Of a stretch of 64,000 nt of DNA, positions 9,136 to 20,000 are shown in pieces (within the stretch, counting starts at the first letter, position 1; each line of letters starts with the position of its first letter). The DNA is from Symbiodinium natans (taxonomy: Eukaryota > Sar > Dinophyceae > Suessiales > Symbiodiniaceae). A program made the position numbers and the translations under genes. Below the pieces are notes generated by a model that saw only the letters and a list, made by a program, of their open reading frames with translations, was not told the origin of the DNA and ran no database searches. The stretch is from NCBI GenBank assembly GCA_905221605.1, contig CAJNDS010002787.1, positions 62,001-126,000 of the forward strand, given 5' to 3'.

Positions 9136-9697
9136 GATTTTAGTCTTGGTAGCCCAGTGGTACCCTGTACGATTTTTGTTTTGGGCTTTGGGCTCCCTTA
9201 TGAGGGTTTGGGGTTCAGGAGTTGGGCTTTGAGGCGCGGGGCTAGGAAATCAGGTTCAAGGTTCAGGGTTTGGGGGGCATGAAAGTTGAGGGCTTGAGGG
9301 TTTTAGGGGTTGCCGTAGTGGGTCGGCGCAGAGGGGTTTGGGCTTCAGGATTTTGGACCTTGCTTGCACCCATTTTTAAAAAGATTTTGTATATACTCTA
9401 ATATGTAGATCCTTGGCATGTTCCCCCTTATACTAGCAGTCCTTAATAGGGATTCCAATCGGGGATACTATAATCCCTATAAAGGACTGCTAGTATAAGG
9501 AGGAACATCTAGGGTACCCTAAACCCTAAACCCTAAACCCTAAACCCTAAACCCTAAACCCTAAACCCTAAACCCTAAACCCTAAACCCTAAACCCTAAG
9601 CCCCAAACCCTAAACCCTAAACCCTAAACCCTAAACCCTAAACCCTAAACCCTAAACCCTAAACCCTAAACCCTAAACCCTAAACCCTGTGTAGCAG
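9136..9697. repeat. Intron-like spacer: degenerate TTTAGGG, MITE hairpin, CCCTAAA array
   Basis: Degenerate G-rich telomere-like sequence (9180-9350), a hairpin element at 9418-9508 (separate entry), then CCCTAAA heptamers at about 9513-9688. No gene seen. Confidence 0.8.
9418..9508. mobile_element. MITE-like hairpin, ATGTTCCCCC family, copy 1
   Basis: The left arm reads ATGTTCCCCCTTATACTAGC and onward. The right arm is its reverse complement with few mismatches, about 37 bp each, around a short AT-rich loop. Related copies lie at 41031-41186 and 42422-42521, so this is a dispersed family. It has no coding capacity. Confidence 0.8.
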
Positions 9698-9792
9698 ATG
9701 CCCAAGTGCCAAAGGAATCACACTTTGGACTCGGGAAGGGCCTTTGCCAGATTCCAAGACGCACGCCTTCGCGGAAGCTTCGCGCTGCCGCG
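9698..9792 (+). CDS. Candidate exon (N-terminal region of KS-like gene)
   Basis: Follows GTAGCAG and ends before GTTGAG. In the frame leaving one base at each end it reads 31 codons, including ITLWTREGPLPDSK, and splices in phase (G + CC) to the island at 9918. CCCTAAA repeats lie to the left and TTTAGGG to the right. The domain is not recognised. A different frame opens with ATG, so the frame choice rests on the join to the next island. Confidence 0.45.
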
Positions 9793-9917
9793 GTTGAGGG
9801 TTTAGGGTTTAGGGTTTAGGGTTTAGGGTTTAGGGTTTAGGGTTTAGGGTTTAAGGTTTAGGGTTTAGGGCTTCGGGACCCTCAACCCGAAACCCTGAAC
9901 CCGAAAATGATCTGCAG
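9793..9917. repeat. Short intron: TTTAGGG array then CCCTAAA-like sequence
   Basis: Begins GTTGAGGG, runs as TTTAGGG heptamers to about 9870, then switches to CCCGAAA/CCCTGAA-like sequence and ends CTGCAG. A compact example of the inverted telomere-repeat intron layout. Confidence 0.6.
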
Positions 9918-10032
9918 CCCACAAGCCGAGGCTGGAGCTGAGAGAGGGTGAAGCCTTCATCTACCTCCATGATGCCTGCTTCCTGCATGTCAGCGATGAC
10001 CTTACTCCGGGCCTCTCGGCCGATGTCGACCG
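9918..10032 (+). CDS. Candidate exon (N-terminal region of KS-like gene)
   Basis: Bounded by CTGCAG and GTAGGG. The open frame carries 37 codons with normal protein composition, including EGEAFIYLHDACFLHVSDD. Phase fits the preceding island. No family recognised. It ends with two bases of a codon; I could not find a following island that fits this phase. Confidence 0.55.
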
Positions 10033-10540
10033 GTAGGGTTTAGGGTTCAGGGTTCAGGTTTAGGATTTAGGATTTAGGATTTGGGATTCCCAAGACCCTC
10101 AGTAGACTCAAAACTTGCATGCCCCTACACCAAAACCCCTCTCCTATGCCAAAGCTTACATCCCAAAACGTGCCAAAGCCTTGGAGCCCATCAGCCCTGA
10201 CCCTATATCCTCAAACCCTAGCACCGGGAAGCCGAAGACTTACAAACTCATGGGAAGCCCTTTGAGAACCCTTTTGAAAGCCCTTCCGAAAGCTACTATG
10301 ACCTTGAAGCAGCCCTTGGAAAACCCTCGAACCTCTTTTCAAGCCCTTGTAAAAAGGGTCCAAAACCCTGCACAAACCTTGTCACTCAGCCGAAAGCCCT
10401 CCCTAAACCCCAAACCCTAAACCCTAAACCCCAAACCCCAAACCCTAAACCCCAAACCCTAAACCCTAAATCCCAAACCCTAAACCCTAAGCCTAAACCC
10501 CAAACCCTAAACCCTAAACCCGAAGGACCACTCTTGCAAG
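10033..10540. repeat. Spacer of degenerate telomere-like repeat
   Basis: TTTAGGG-like sequence to 10090, then about 430 bp of decayed CCCTAAA-like sequence. The open frame across 10115-10420 is rich in Pro, Lys and Asn-Pro steps that come from decayed heptamers. I do not regard it as a gene. Confidence 0.7.
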
Positions 10541-10581
10541 TTGACCTGAAGATCGAGCGTCCCCGCGACCAGCGGACCGAG
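10541..10581 (+). CDS. Candidate exon
   Basis: Follows TTGCAAG and precedes GCCC (a GC donor if real). One frame reads DLKIERPRDQRTE. Its phase does not fit the island at 9918, so either an exon between them is missing or a boundary is wrong. Confidence 0.35.
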
Positions 10582-11314
10582 GCCCTTTTGGGGCTTGAGG
10601 GTTTTAAGGTTTTGGGTTTGTTTTCGGGGTTTAGCGGTTTAGAGGGGTTAAGGTTTAGGGTTTAGGGTTTAGGGTTTTTGGGTTTAGAGTTTTAGGGTTT
10701 AGGGGGTTTAAGGTTCAGGGTTCAGGGTTTAAGGTTTAGGGCTTAGGGTTTAGGGTTTAGAGTTTAGGGGTTTGGGGTTTCGGGGCTAGGGTTTAGGATT
10801 TGAGGGTTTAGGGTTTAGGGGTTTAGGGTTTAGGGTTTAGGGGCTCGGGGTCAGGGTTGTAGGGTTTTCAGGTATTGGGGGGTTTAGTGTTTTAGGGTTT
10901 AGGGGTTTAGGATTTTAGGGTTTAGATGGTTTTAGGGTAAGGGGTTTAGGGTTTAGGGTTTAGATGGTTTCAAGGTTTTCGGGTTTAGGGTTAAGGGTTT
11001 CGGGTTTTAGGGCTTAGGGTGTTAGATGGTTTTGGGGTTTTGGGGTTTAGGGTTAGGGTTAGGGTTTAGGGTTCTTTGGATGGTTTTAGGGTTTAGGGGT
11101 TCTTGGGGGTTTAGGGCATAGGGTTTGAGGGGGCTTGGGGAGGCTTAGGGAGGTTTAGGGGCTTTAGGGGATTGTGGGGATTTAAGGATTTCGGGTTGCG
11201 GGGTGGAAACAGAGTTTGAACCTTAAACCCTAAACCCTAAACCCTAAACCCTAAACCCTGAACGTCTTCTTTGGAAGGGGCGCGGACTCTTGGACACCCC
11301 CCCCCCCTCCCTTC
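10582..11314. repeat. Degenerate TTTAGGG block followed by short CCCTAAA array
   Basis: About 620 bp of strongly degenerate TTTAGGG-type sequence, then CCCTAAA heptamers at 11221-11262 and a C run at about 11297-11308. No gene seen. Confidence 0.8.
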
Positions 11315-11364
11315 AGGGCCGTCAACGGACACTAAAGGGCCTTTGCCAGATCCAGGCTCAGGGT
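11315..11364 (+). CDS. Candidate exon resembling the one at 9698
   Basis: After CCCTTCAG one frame reads STDTKGPLPDPGS. The core GGCCTTTGCCAGAT and the peptide GPLPD also occur in the island at 9698-9792, which suggests a duplicated exon or a decayed copy. Boundaries uncertain. Confidence 0.3.
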
Positions 11365-11521
11365 TCCATTAGGTTTTGCTGTTTGAGGTTTAGGGTTTAG
11401 GGATTCGGGTTTAGGGTTTAGGGTTTAGGGTTTAGGGTTAGGGTTTAGGGTTTAGGGTTTAGGGTTGAGGGTTTAGGGTTTAGGGTTTAGGGTTTAGGGT
11501 TCAGGGTTGGGGGGAGTCCAG

Positions 11522-11623
11522 AAGCGCCTGCCACTGCACGAGCCCAACTTGCTTTCGAAGGAGCTCCTGGACGTACCACAGCCTCTGATTCAACTGCTCC
11601 TTGCCAGCCCGAGATGCAGCCGG
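11522..11623 (+). CDS. Candidate exon
   Basis: Bounded by GTCCAG and GTTTAG. All three + frames and one minus frame are open. The phase-0 frame has 34 codons and reads, for example, LLSKELLDVPQPLIQLLL. The + strand is preferred because the minus orientation lacks an AG acceptor next to the island. The 5' splice site would be formed by the telomere repeat itself (GG|GTTTAG). Confidence 0.4.
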
Positions 11624-12690
11624 GTTTAGGGTTTAGGGTTTGTTTAGGGTTTAGGGTTTAGGGTTTAGGGTTTAGGGTTTAGGGTTTAGGGTTTAGGGTT
11701 TAGGGTTTAGGGTTTAGGGTTTAGGGCTCAGCTGCCAGGGCTTCGGGGCGTTTGGGGCTTTGGAGCTTTTGGGGCTTTTGGGGCTTTTGGGGCTTTTGGG
11801 GCTTCTGGGGCTTTTGGGGCTTTTGAGTTAAGCGTGGTGCTTCGGCTGCTGATTGCTGCAGCCTACACTCGCAGCCCCCCCCCCCAAGTTACCCTCATTT
11901 CAGAGCTGACCCTGACAACCAAGCCCTGAACCCTAAGCCAGAACCATACACCCTAGGCCCTAAAAACCCCTAAACTGCGACTCTCAGCTCTGGACCCATC
12001 AGAGCGTAAGGTTGATTCGTTGCATGAAAAAACTGTCACTATGTTGGGGGAGTTTTAGTTGAGTGCCGGGGGGGGGGAGGGGGGGGAGGGGGGGGAGGGG
12101 GGGGGGGGAGGGGGGGGAGGGGGGGGAGGGGGGGGGGAGGGGGGGGAGGGGGGGGTGGGGGGGGAGGGGGGGAGGGGGGGGAGGGGGGAGGGGGGGGAGG
12201 AGCGTAAATGTGGTCGGCCTGCCACACCTGGTCAGAAGGTTGGGATGTTGGGGTTCTTCCGTTCTTCCGTCAATTCCCTAAGTTCGGGTACAATGCCCAA
12301 CCTGTAACCATACTTACAGCTGATAACTTGCGTATGAGCCAGATGAAGGTACGTGAGGGGCCTATAGGTGGTTCAAAGTAGACTTACAATTGGTTCGCGG
12401 GCTCATGGCCCTGTATGTAAACTTCGGGCTTGGGCCCCCTCAAGAGAAAATGAAGAAACAGTGGATCCCGATCATATACCTTCTGAAGTCCCATCGGATT
12501 CGCTCCGCATTCCCTCCTTTAAATTGCCCTATAAACCCTAAACCTGCACCCTAAACCCTAAACCCTAAACCCTAAACCCTAAACCCTAAAGCCTAAAGCC
12601 TAAAGCCTAAAGCCTAAAGCCCAAAGCCTAAACCCTAAACCCTAAACCCTAAACCCTAAACCTCAAACCCTAAGCCCGGAGCTCGTCCAG
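11624..12690. repeat. Spacer: TTTAGGG array, G-rich tract, unique DNA, CCCTAAA array
   Basis: TTTAGGG heptamers to 11727 and a GGGGCTTTT repeat at 11755-11825. A 130-bp tract of almost only G with spaced A lies at 12069-12203 (separate entry). Some 330 bp of unremarkable unique sequence follows, then CCCTAAA and CCTAAAG arrays at 12536-12672. No gene seen. Confidence 0.75.
12069..12203 (+). repeat. Poly(G)/GGGGGGA tract
   Basis: About 135 bp in which runs of G are broken only by single A or T residues. It can form G-quadruplexes on this strand. Gly-only and Pro-only open frames across it are artefacts. Confidence 0.9.
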
Positions 12691-12743
12691 AGCCTGAACT
12701 ACCGCAGTTGCGGAGGTACTCGAAGCTCTTGGAAGCCACCAAG
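12691..12743 (+). CDS. Candidate exon
   Basis: Bounded by CGTCCAG and GTCTTG. Two bases plus 17 codons read PELPQLRRYSKLLEATK, ending in phase 0, which fits the start of the island at 13383. Domain unknown. Confidence 0.5.
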
Positions 12744-13042
12744 GTCTTGGGAGACTAAATGAACCCTAAAAGGGTTTAGGGTTTAGGGTTTAGGGCTAGG
12801 GTTTAGTTTAGGACTTCATAGTTCCTGAATAGGAATTATAGCAGTCAGGGTAATTATATGACCCCGAGGGGCTTATATGCTAGCCTTTGGGTTTTCGGGC
12901 TTGTACTATGCACACAAGTCAAGGTGCTAAGCACCTAACCCTGAACCCTAAACCCTAAACCCTAAACCCTAAACCCTAAACCCTAAACCCCAAACCCTAA
13001 ACCCTAGCGTTTAGGGAGGGCTTCGGGGGTTGCATGTAGCAG

Positions 13043-13132
13043 GTTAGGGAGTCGGCGCGTGGACCCCGCGACAAACCTCAGCCCGACGAATCCCGAACAT
13101 CTCGAATACGACTGGGCAACATCTTCCTGGAA
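13043..13132. other. Unique GC-rich island of uncertain coding strand
   Basis: Flanked by CCCTAAA arrays on both sides. The + strand is open after GTAGCAG (SARGPRDKPQPDESRTSR) and the minus strand is open after a CCCAG (VFEMFGIRRAEVCRG). I cannot decide whether it is an exon. Confidence 0.3.
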
Positions 13133-13382
13133 GCCTTAAACATAAATCCTGAACCCTTAAACCCTAAACCCTAAACCCCTAAACCCCTAAACCCCAAATC
13201 CCAAAACCCTGACCCTAAACCCTGAACCCTAAATCCCCAACCCCCAAACCCAAAACCCTAAACCCGAATCCCTAAACCCTAAACATGGAACCCTAAACCC
13301 TAAACCCTAAACCCTAAACCCTAAACCTTAAACCCTAAACCCCCAAACCCAAAACCCTAAGCATGGAACCCCAAGCCTGCAG

Positions 13383-13446
13383 GAGTCTCCCGGCGAGGAG
13401 GTCGGGCTCCGGTTCTTGCGAGACGCGTGCCCAAGCCTGCAGCGGG
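13383..13446 (+). CDS. Candidate exon
   Basis: Bounded by CTGCAG and GTGTGG. It reads ESPGEEVGLRFLRDACPSLQ in phase 0 and ends with one base. CCCTAAA on the left and TTTAGGG on the right match the general exon layout. Confidence 0.5.
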
Positions 13447-14196
13447 GTGTGGGTCTGGAGGCTTCTGGGTTCAAGGGTTTAGGGTTTGGGGTTTAGGGTT
13501 TAGGGTTTAGGGCATTTAAGGGGCAAGGGTTTAGGGTTTAGGGTTTAGGGTTCAAGGGTTTAGGGCATTTAAGGGGCAAGGGTTTAGGGTTTAGGGTTTG
13601 GAGGTTTTGGGGTTGCGGGTTTTAGGGTTAGGGTTCAAGGGTTCAGGGTTTTGGTTGTCAGGTGTAAGATTTCAGTTAGTAGGCTTGAGGGTCCTCAGAC
13701 CCCTAAACCCTTCTGGACTTAAAATTCAGTCTTTTGCCTGGACTTTCAGGTTTCACTGCTTGGGGTTTAGGCACAGGGTCGCAAGTTTCGGGTTTAGGGT
13801 TTAGCTAGGGTTCAGGGTCCCTAAACCGTAAACCCTAAACCCTAAACCCCAAACCCTAAACCCTAAACTGTTTCAATTTCTCTTTTTTTCCAAGCCTGCT
13901 CTGGATTCAGGGTTCAAGGTTTGGGGTGCGGCTATATACCCTAAACCCTAAACCTTGAAAGTCTTTACATCCTGAAGCCGAATTCCGCCCCCCAAACCCC
14001 GAACCTCGAACCCCGAAACCTCAAACCCTCCTCAACCCTCAACCCCTCCTCAACCCTAGAACCCTAAACCCCAAACCCTAAACCCTAGAACCCTAAACCC
14101 TAGAACCCTAAACCCTAAACCCCAAACCCTAGAACCCTAAAGCCTAAAACCCTAGAACGCTAAAACCCCTCAAACTCCCTAAAGCTTCAACCTCAG
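13447..14196. repeat. Spacer of mixed telomere-like repeat
   Basis: TTTAGGG blocks with a duplicated GCATTTAAGGGGCAAGGG unit (about 13513 and 13565), then CCCTAAA and CCCTAGAA variants. The 68-codon open frame at 13598-13804 is repeat-derived. Confidence 0.7.
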
Positions 14197-14241
14197 GCAC
14201 CTGCAGACACTGCGCGGCGTTGGCATCGTCCTCCAGCGGAG
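14197..14241 (+). CDS. Candidate exon
   Basis: After ACCTCAG. The frame that accepts the single base left by 13446 reads TCRHCAALASSSSGE; another frame reads HLQTLRGVGIVLQ. Right boundary and frame not settled. Confidence 0.3.
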
Positions 14242-14547
14242 AGTCAGAAACCCAAAAGCCCCCAAAGCCCTAGTAGGGTTTAGGGTTTAGGGTTTAGGGT
14301 TTAGGGTTTAGGGCTTAGGGCTTAGGGTTTAGGGTTTAGGGTTTAGGGTTTAGGAACCTCCAAGCCCTGAGACCCTACATAGATTCACCCTAGTAACCAA
14401 CATCCTGAGCCCGAGTTCCACGGAGCACCCCCACACCCTGCAGCCTCCCATTTTCGGTTCCGGGTTTGGGCAGCTTAGCAAGAACTCCAGAAGGATCTAG
14501 GATTTAGGGTTTAGGTCCCCCGATTACCCCAAATAGAAAACACTCAC

Positions 14548-16712
14548 AGGCATCACGAGCATCAGCTTCCCAACCTTTCCCTCGCCCAGCATCAGCGTCA
14601 TGAGCACGAGCAGGCAATGGTTCTCTAACTGGCATCATGAGCTACCCGACCCTTCACTCACTGGCACCCAGCATCAGCATCGTGAGCATCAGCTTTCCAA
14701 CGTTTTCCACTTGCTGGCGCGCCTGACCCAGCATCATGAGCATCAGCTTCCCAACGTTTCCACTCGCTGGCGCGCCTGACCCAGCATCATGAGCATCAGC
14801 TTCCTTCCACTCGCTTACGCACCTCACCCAGCATCATGAGCATCAGCTTCCCAACCTTTCCACGTGCTGGCCCGCCTGACCCTCGCTGGCCCGCCTGACC
14901 CAGCATCATGAGCATCAGCTTCCCAACGTTTCCATTCGCTGGTCCGCCTGCCCCCGCATCATGAGCATCAGCTTCCCAACATTTCCACTCGCTGGCGCGC
15001 CTGACCCAGCATCATGAGCATCAGCTTCCCAAGCTTTCCACTCGCTGGCCCGCCTGACCCAGCATCATGAGCATCAGCTTCCCAACGTTTCCATTCGCTG
15101 ACGCGCCTCACCCAGCATCATGAGCATCAGCTTCCCAACGTTTCCACGCGCTGGCCCGCCTGACCCTCGCTGGCCCGCCTGACCCAGCGTCATGAGCATC
15201 AGCTTCCCAGCGTTTCCATTCGCTGGCCCGCCTGCCCCCGCATCATGAGCATCAGCTTCCCAACCTTTCCACTCGCTGGCCCGCCTGACCCAGCATCATG
15301 AGCATCAGCCTCCCAACCTTTCCACTCGCTGGCCCGCCTGACCCAGCATCATGAGCATCAGCTTCCCGCTTGACCCAGCATCATGAGCATCAGCTTCCCA
15401 ACGTTTCCACTGGCTGGCCCATCATGAGCATCAGCTTCCCAACACTTCCACTCACTGGCCCGCCTGACCCAGCATCATGAGCATCAGCTTCCCAACATTT
15501 CCACTCGCTGGCCCGCCTGACCCGCCAAAGTTTCCACTCGCTGGCCCGCCTGGCCCAGCATCATGAGCATCAGCTTCCTTTCCACTCGCTGGCCTGCCTG
15601 CCCCAGCATCATGAGCATCAGCTTCCCAACATTCCCACTCGCTGGCCCACCTGGCCCAGCAGCATGAGCATCAGCTTTCCAACGTTTCCACTCGCTCGCC
15701 CGCCTGACCCAGCATCATGAGCATCAGCTTCCCAACGTGTCCACGCGCTGGCCCTGACCCAGCATCATGAGCATCAGTTTTCCAACGTTTCCACTCGCTG
15801 GCCCGCCCGACCCAGCATCGTGAGCATCAGCTTTCCAACCTTTCCACTGGCTGGCCCGCCTGTCTCCAGCATCATGAGCATCAGCTTCCCAACCTTTCCA
15901 CTCGCTGGCCCACCTGACCCAGCATCATGAGCATCAGCTTCCCAACCTTTCCACTCGCTGGCTCACCTGACCCAGCATCATGAGCATCAGCTTCCCAACG
16001 TTTCGATTCGCTGGCCCGCCTGCCCCAGCATCATGAGCATCAGTTTTCCAACGTTTCCACTCGCTGGCCCGCCCGACCCAGCATCGTGAGCATCAGCTTT
16101 CCAACCTTTCCACTGGCTGGCCCGCCTGTCTCCAGCATCATGAGCATCAGCTTCCCAACCTTTCCACTCGCTGGCCCACCGCACCCAGCATCATAAGCAT
16201 CAGCTTCCCAACCTTCCGACTCGCTGGCCCACCTGACCCAGCATCATGAGCATCAGCTTCCCAACCTTTCCACTCGCTGGCTCACCTGACCCAGCATCAT
16301 GAGCATCAGCTTCCCCACGTTTCGATTCGCTGGCCCGCCTGCCCCAGCATCATGAGCATCAGTTTTCCAACGTTTCCACTCGCTGGCCCGCCTGACCCAG
16401 CATGGTGAGCATCAGCTTTCCAACCTTTCCACTCGCTTGCCCGCCTGACCCAGCATCATGAGCATCAGCTTTCCGCCTGACCCAGCATCATGAGCATCAT
16501 CTTCCCAACCGCTGACCCGCCTGACCCAGCATCATGAGTCATGAGCATCAGCTTCCCAACCTTTCCCCTCGTTGGCCCGCCTGACGACAGCATCATGAGC
16601 ATCAGCTTTCCAACCTTTCTTCTCGCCGGCCCGGGTGATGAGCATCATAAGCCCCAGCATCATGAGCCCTCGCTGCCCCGCCTGGCCCAGCATTCTGAGC
16701 ATCAGCTTGCCA
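14548..16712. repeat. 53-bp satellite array 1
   Basis: About 40 tandem copies of a 53-bp unit with core CAGCATCATGAGCATCAGCT followed by TCCCAACGTTTCCACTCG and CTGGCCCGCCTGACC. Copies differ by substitutions and small deletions. Since 53 is not a multiple of three, short open frames cross a few units on both strands; none is a gene. The same unit forms array 2 at 29862-34228. Confidence 0.95.
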
Positions 16713-16746
16713 ACGTAGTTTGGGAAATGCCCACTTGATTTCGCAG

Positions 16747-16790
16747 AAGCTCCGAAGCGCGAAGTCGCGGGGCCTCATCTGTACCCGGAA
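16747..16790 (+). CDS. Candidate exon
   Basis: Follows TTTCGCAG; reads KLRSAKSRGLICTR before a possible GTGTGG donor. Immediately right of the satellite. Domain unknown. Confidence 0.3.
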
Positions 16791-17022
16791 GTGTGGACCT
16801 CAAGCCCCTAAAACCTTCGGGAAAGCCCCTAGCATCCCCGAGCCCCCAAGCCCTCCAAAAGCTCACCCTAAACCCCAAACCCTAAACCCTAAACCCTAAA
16901 CCCTAAACCCTAAACCCTAAACTCTAAACCCTCAACCCTGAACCCTAAACCCTAAATAAACCCTAAACCCTAAACCCTAAACCCTGAACCCTAAACCCTA
17001 AACCCTTAAGAAAAAGCCCCAG

Positions 17023-17094
17023 GCCTCGCTCCATGTGGAGCTGCCTTCCGTGTGCTTACAAGGAAGTGGCCCCACCCCTCTGGCGGTGCTCCGT
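17023..17094 (+). CDS. KS exon 1
   Basis: After GCCCCAG, 24 codons: ASLHVELPSVCLQ then GSGPTPLAVLR, which fits the N-terminal GGSxSPxxFWR region of KS domains. A GC donor (CGT|GCCGAA) keeps spacing with exon 2; a GT donor seven bases later (17102) is the alternative. CCCTAAA flanks the left and TTTAGGG the right. Confidence 0.55.
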
Positions 17095-20000
17095 GCCGAA
17101 GGTTTAGGTTTTAGGGTTTAGGGTTTAGGGTTTAGGGTTTGGGGTTTAGGGTTTAGGGTTTAGGGTGTAGGGTTTAGGGTTTAGGGTTCAGGGGTGTAGG
17201 GTTTCGTGTACAGAGATTTGGAGTTTTGGGGCTTCGGGGTTTGAGGGTTCAGGGGTTGAGGGGCTCGGGGTCCCGGAGCAGGGTTTTAGGATTCCAGGGT
17301 TTGGGTTTAGGGTTTAGGGTTTAGGGTTTAGGGTTTAGGGTTTCTCAGGACTGGGTGTTTGGGCGTGTTTGGAGGTGATGGTCTGGGGGTAATCTAGGCG
17401 CCTTAGTATGATTAGAATATGGTGGTTGGGGGCCATCATAAAGGGACCATAAGGGAATACGATTAGTAAATTTTCCGACCCCTCTATTAGGAGCCAAAGG
17501 TGTTGGGGTTTGTGTTACAGTTCAGGATCCAGGTCCACGGGGGTCCAAGGCTGATTGACAAATTGAAGTCTAGAGGAATGAGGGTATTTTCAGGTTTCAA
17601 GGGTTTAGGGTTTAGGGTTTGGGGTTTGGGGTTTAGGGTTTAGGGTTTCAAGGCTCTTGAATCGTGCAGGTTCTAGCAGCCCCCCCTCAGCCCTCGACCC
17701 TGAACCCCTCGACCCTTCAAGCTAAAATTCTGGGACCCCTAAACCTTCAACTCTGACCCTAAACCCTAGGTTCCTCAAGAACCAGCGCACTGCCCCAAGA
17801 GCTCTCAACACGCCCACCCCACACTGAGACCCTGATGACCCCTGATGTAGACCCTGTTGTCGTTGCTTGAGCTTTCACATCGACTTAAGGGCGAGATGTG
17901 GGGGTTTACGATATTAGGGTACCTTCTTGGGGTCCTTATCATAAGGGAATCGTACTATTTGCGGGTTTAATTCAGGGTTCCCCTATCTTCGTAAACCCCC
18001 ATATGTGTTTTCTTCGGACGAGGCTTCAGACAAACGGCTTCAAGCCATTTTCTCAACCCTAAACCCCAATTAAACCTGAACCCTGAACCCTGAACCCTGA
18101 AGCCTAAAGCCTAAAGCCTAAAGCCTAAAGCCTAAAGCCTAAAGCCGAAACCCGAAACCCGAAACCCGAAACCCCAAACCCCAAACCCCAAACCGCAAGC
18201 CCCAAACCCCAAACCCCAAACCCCAAACCCCAAACCCCAAACCCCAAACCCCAAACCCCAAACCCCAAACCCCAAACCCTAAACCCTAAACCCCAAACCC
18301 TAAACCCTAAACCCTAAACCCTAAACCCCAAACCCTAAACCCCAAACCCCAAACCTCAAGGCCTGCCTCCTCGGGGGCCTGGACACGGCGACGGCCGTTG
18401 CGCCGCCCCCGCCCATGCGCCGGCAATTCTGCGAGCGGCACCGCGGGGGCGGGTCAGTTTGCTTTTGTTTTCTTGGGGTTGACGGTTTAGGGTTTAGGGT
18501 TTAGGGTTTAGGGTTTAGGGTTGAGGGTCCGAACTGACTGCCTCCCAATGCCCGCAACCCCAAGCACAACAAGCCCCAAACCGTAGACCTCCAACCGTAA
18601 TCCGGCATCCTCACCTACCCAAGGCATCCTCCCCACCTGTAGGCCCCTAAACCGTAAACCCTAAACCGTAAACCCCAAACCGTAAACCCCAAACCCTAAA
18701 CCCTAAACCCTAAACCCTAAACCCTAAACCCTAAACCCTAAACCCTAAACCCCTTTATGCCAAGAAGCCAAGGCAGTTCTACGGCGCCAAGTGGGACCTG
18801 AATGAGTACTTTGGCCCAGATGGCGAGGCTTCTTCCGAGGCCAGGGAGGTGTAAGTGAGGGCTTTCAGGTTAAGTGGGTCGGGGGGCAGGGGATTTAGGC
18901 TTAGCGGGTTTGGGGTTCAGGGGTTTAGGGATCAGGCCATTGACCCAAAACCTTACAGTCAAACTTCGAGGTGTGGTTCAGACAGAGGTTGCTGTCATCA
19001 TAGGTTTGTTTCCGTTCTTTAGAGCGCACAGCATTCTTGCGGGTTTGTCTTTGGCTCCTGAGGGTTCTATGAACTCAGGCTTTTCGGATTCGTTTTCGGG
19101 CTTCGAGCTTCAACTTTGGAGAGCAGTGCTAGTGCTCAGATTCAGGGGGTACCCTAAACCCTAAACCCTAAACCCTAAACCCTAAACCCTAAACCCTAAA
19201 CCCTAAACCCTAAACCCTAAACCCTAAACCCTAAACCCTAAACCCTAAACCCTAAACCCTAAACCCTAAACCCTAAACCATAAACCATAAACCCTAAACC
19301 CTAAACCCTAAACCCTAAACCCTAAACCCTAAACCCTAAACCCTAAACCCTAAACCCTAAACCCTAAACCCTAAACCCTAAACCCTAAACCCTAAACCCT
19401 AAACCCTAAACCCTAAACCCTAAAGCCCTAGCTCCTTGCCTTTGGCTCCTGAGGGTTCTATGAACTCAGGCTTTTGGGATTCGTTTTCGGGCTTCGAGCC
19501 TTGACTCCGGAGAGCAGTGCTAGTGCTCAGATTCAGGGGTACCCTAAACCCTAAACCCTAAACCCTAAACCCTAAACCCTAAACCCTAAACCCTGAACCC
19601 TAAACCCTAAACCCTAAACCCTAAACCCTAAACCCTAAACCCTAAACCCTAAACCCTAAACCCTAAACCCTAAACCCTAAACCCTAAATGCGACCAAAGA
19701 GAGCTCTGCTCAAAGAGAGCTCTGTTCTCTGAGCTCTGCTTAAAGTGCTTAAAGCTCTCTCTGAGGATGCACCGAAGCAGTGAGAAGGCGGCAGTGCTGG
19801 TGGGGCCTGTCTTGATACACCGTGCCAGTGAGACACCTGGGCCAGGTTGTGACACATTCATTGGTCAGGTGCGGTTAGCCGCTTCTCACTGCCTGTGGAA
19901 GTCTGACGGTCTTTCAGCTCCTGGTATATCTCCGGATTGTCCTTACAAAAGCCAAAGATGAAGCAAACTCTCCAGCACCTCCACTTCCTTGGCCCCCCAA

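Noticed and set aside
10115-10420. 101-codon open frame
   Set aside because: Repeated Pro/Lys/Asn composition derives from decayed CCCTAAA heptamers.
12255-12300. Resemblance to the antisense of the SSU rRNA segment around CCGTCAATTCC
   Set aside because: Only about 15 bases match well and the flanks diverge; too short to call an rRNA fragment.
12059-12307. Gly-rich and Pro-rich open frames
   Set aside because: Translations of a poly(G)/GGGGGGA tract.
14548-16712. CRISPR-like array
   Set aside because: There is no alternation of constant repeat and unique spacer; the whole unit is repeated, and the genome is eukaryotic.
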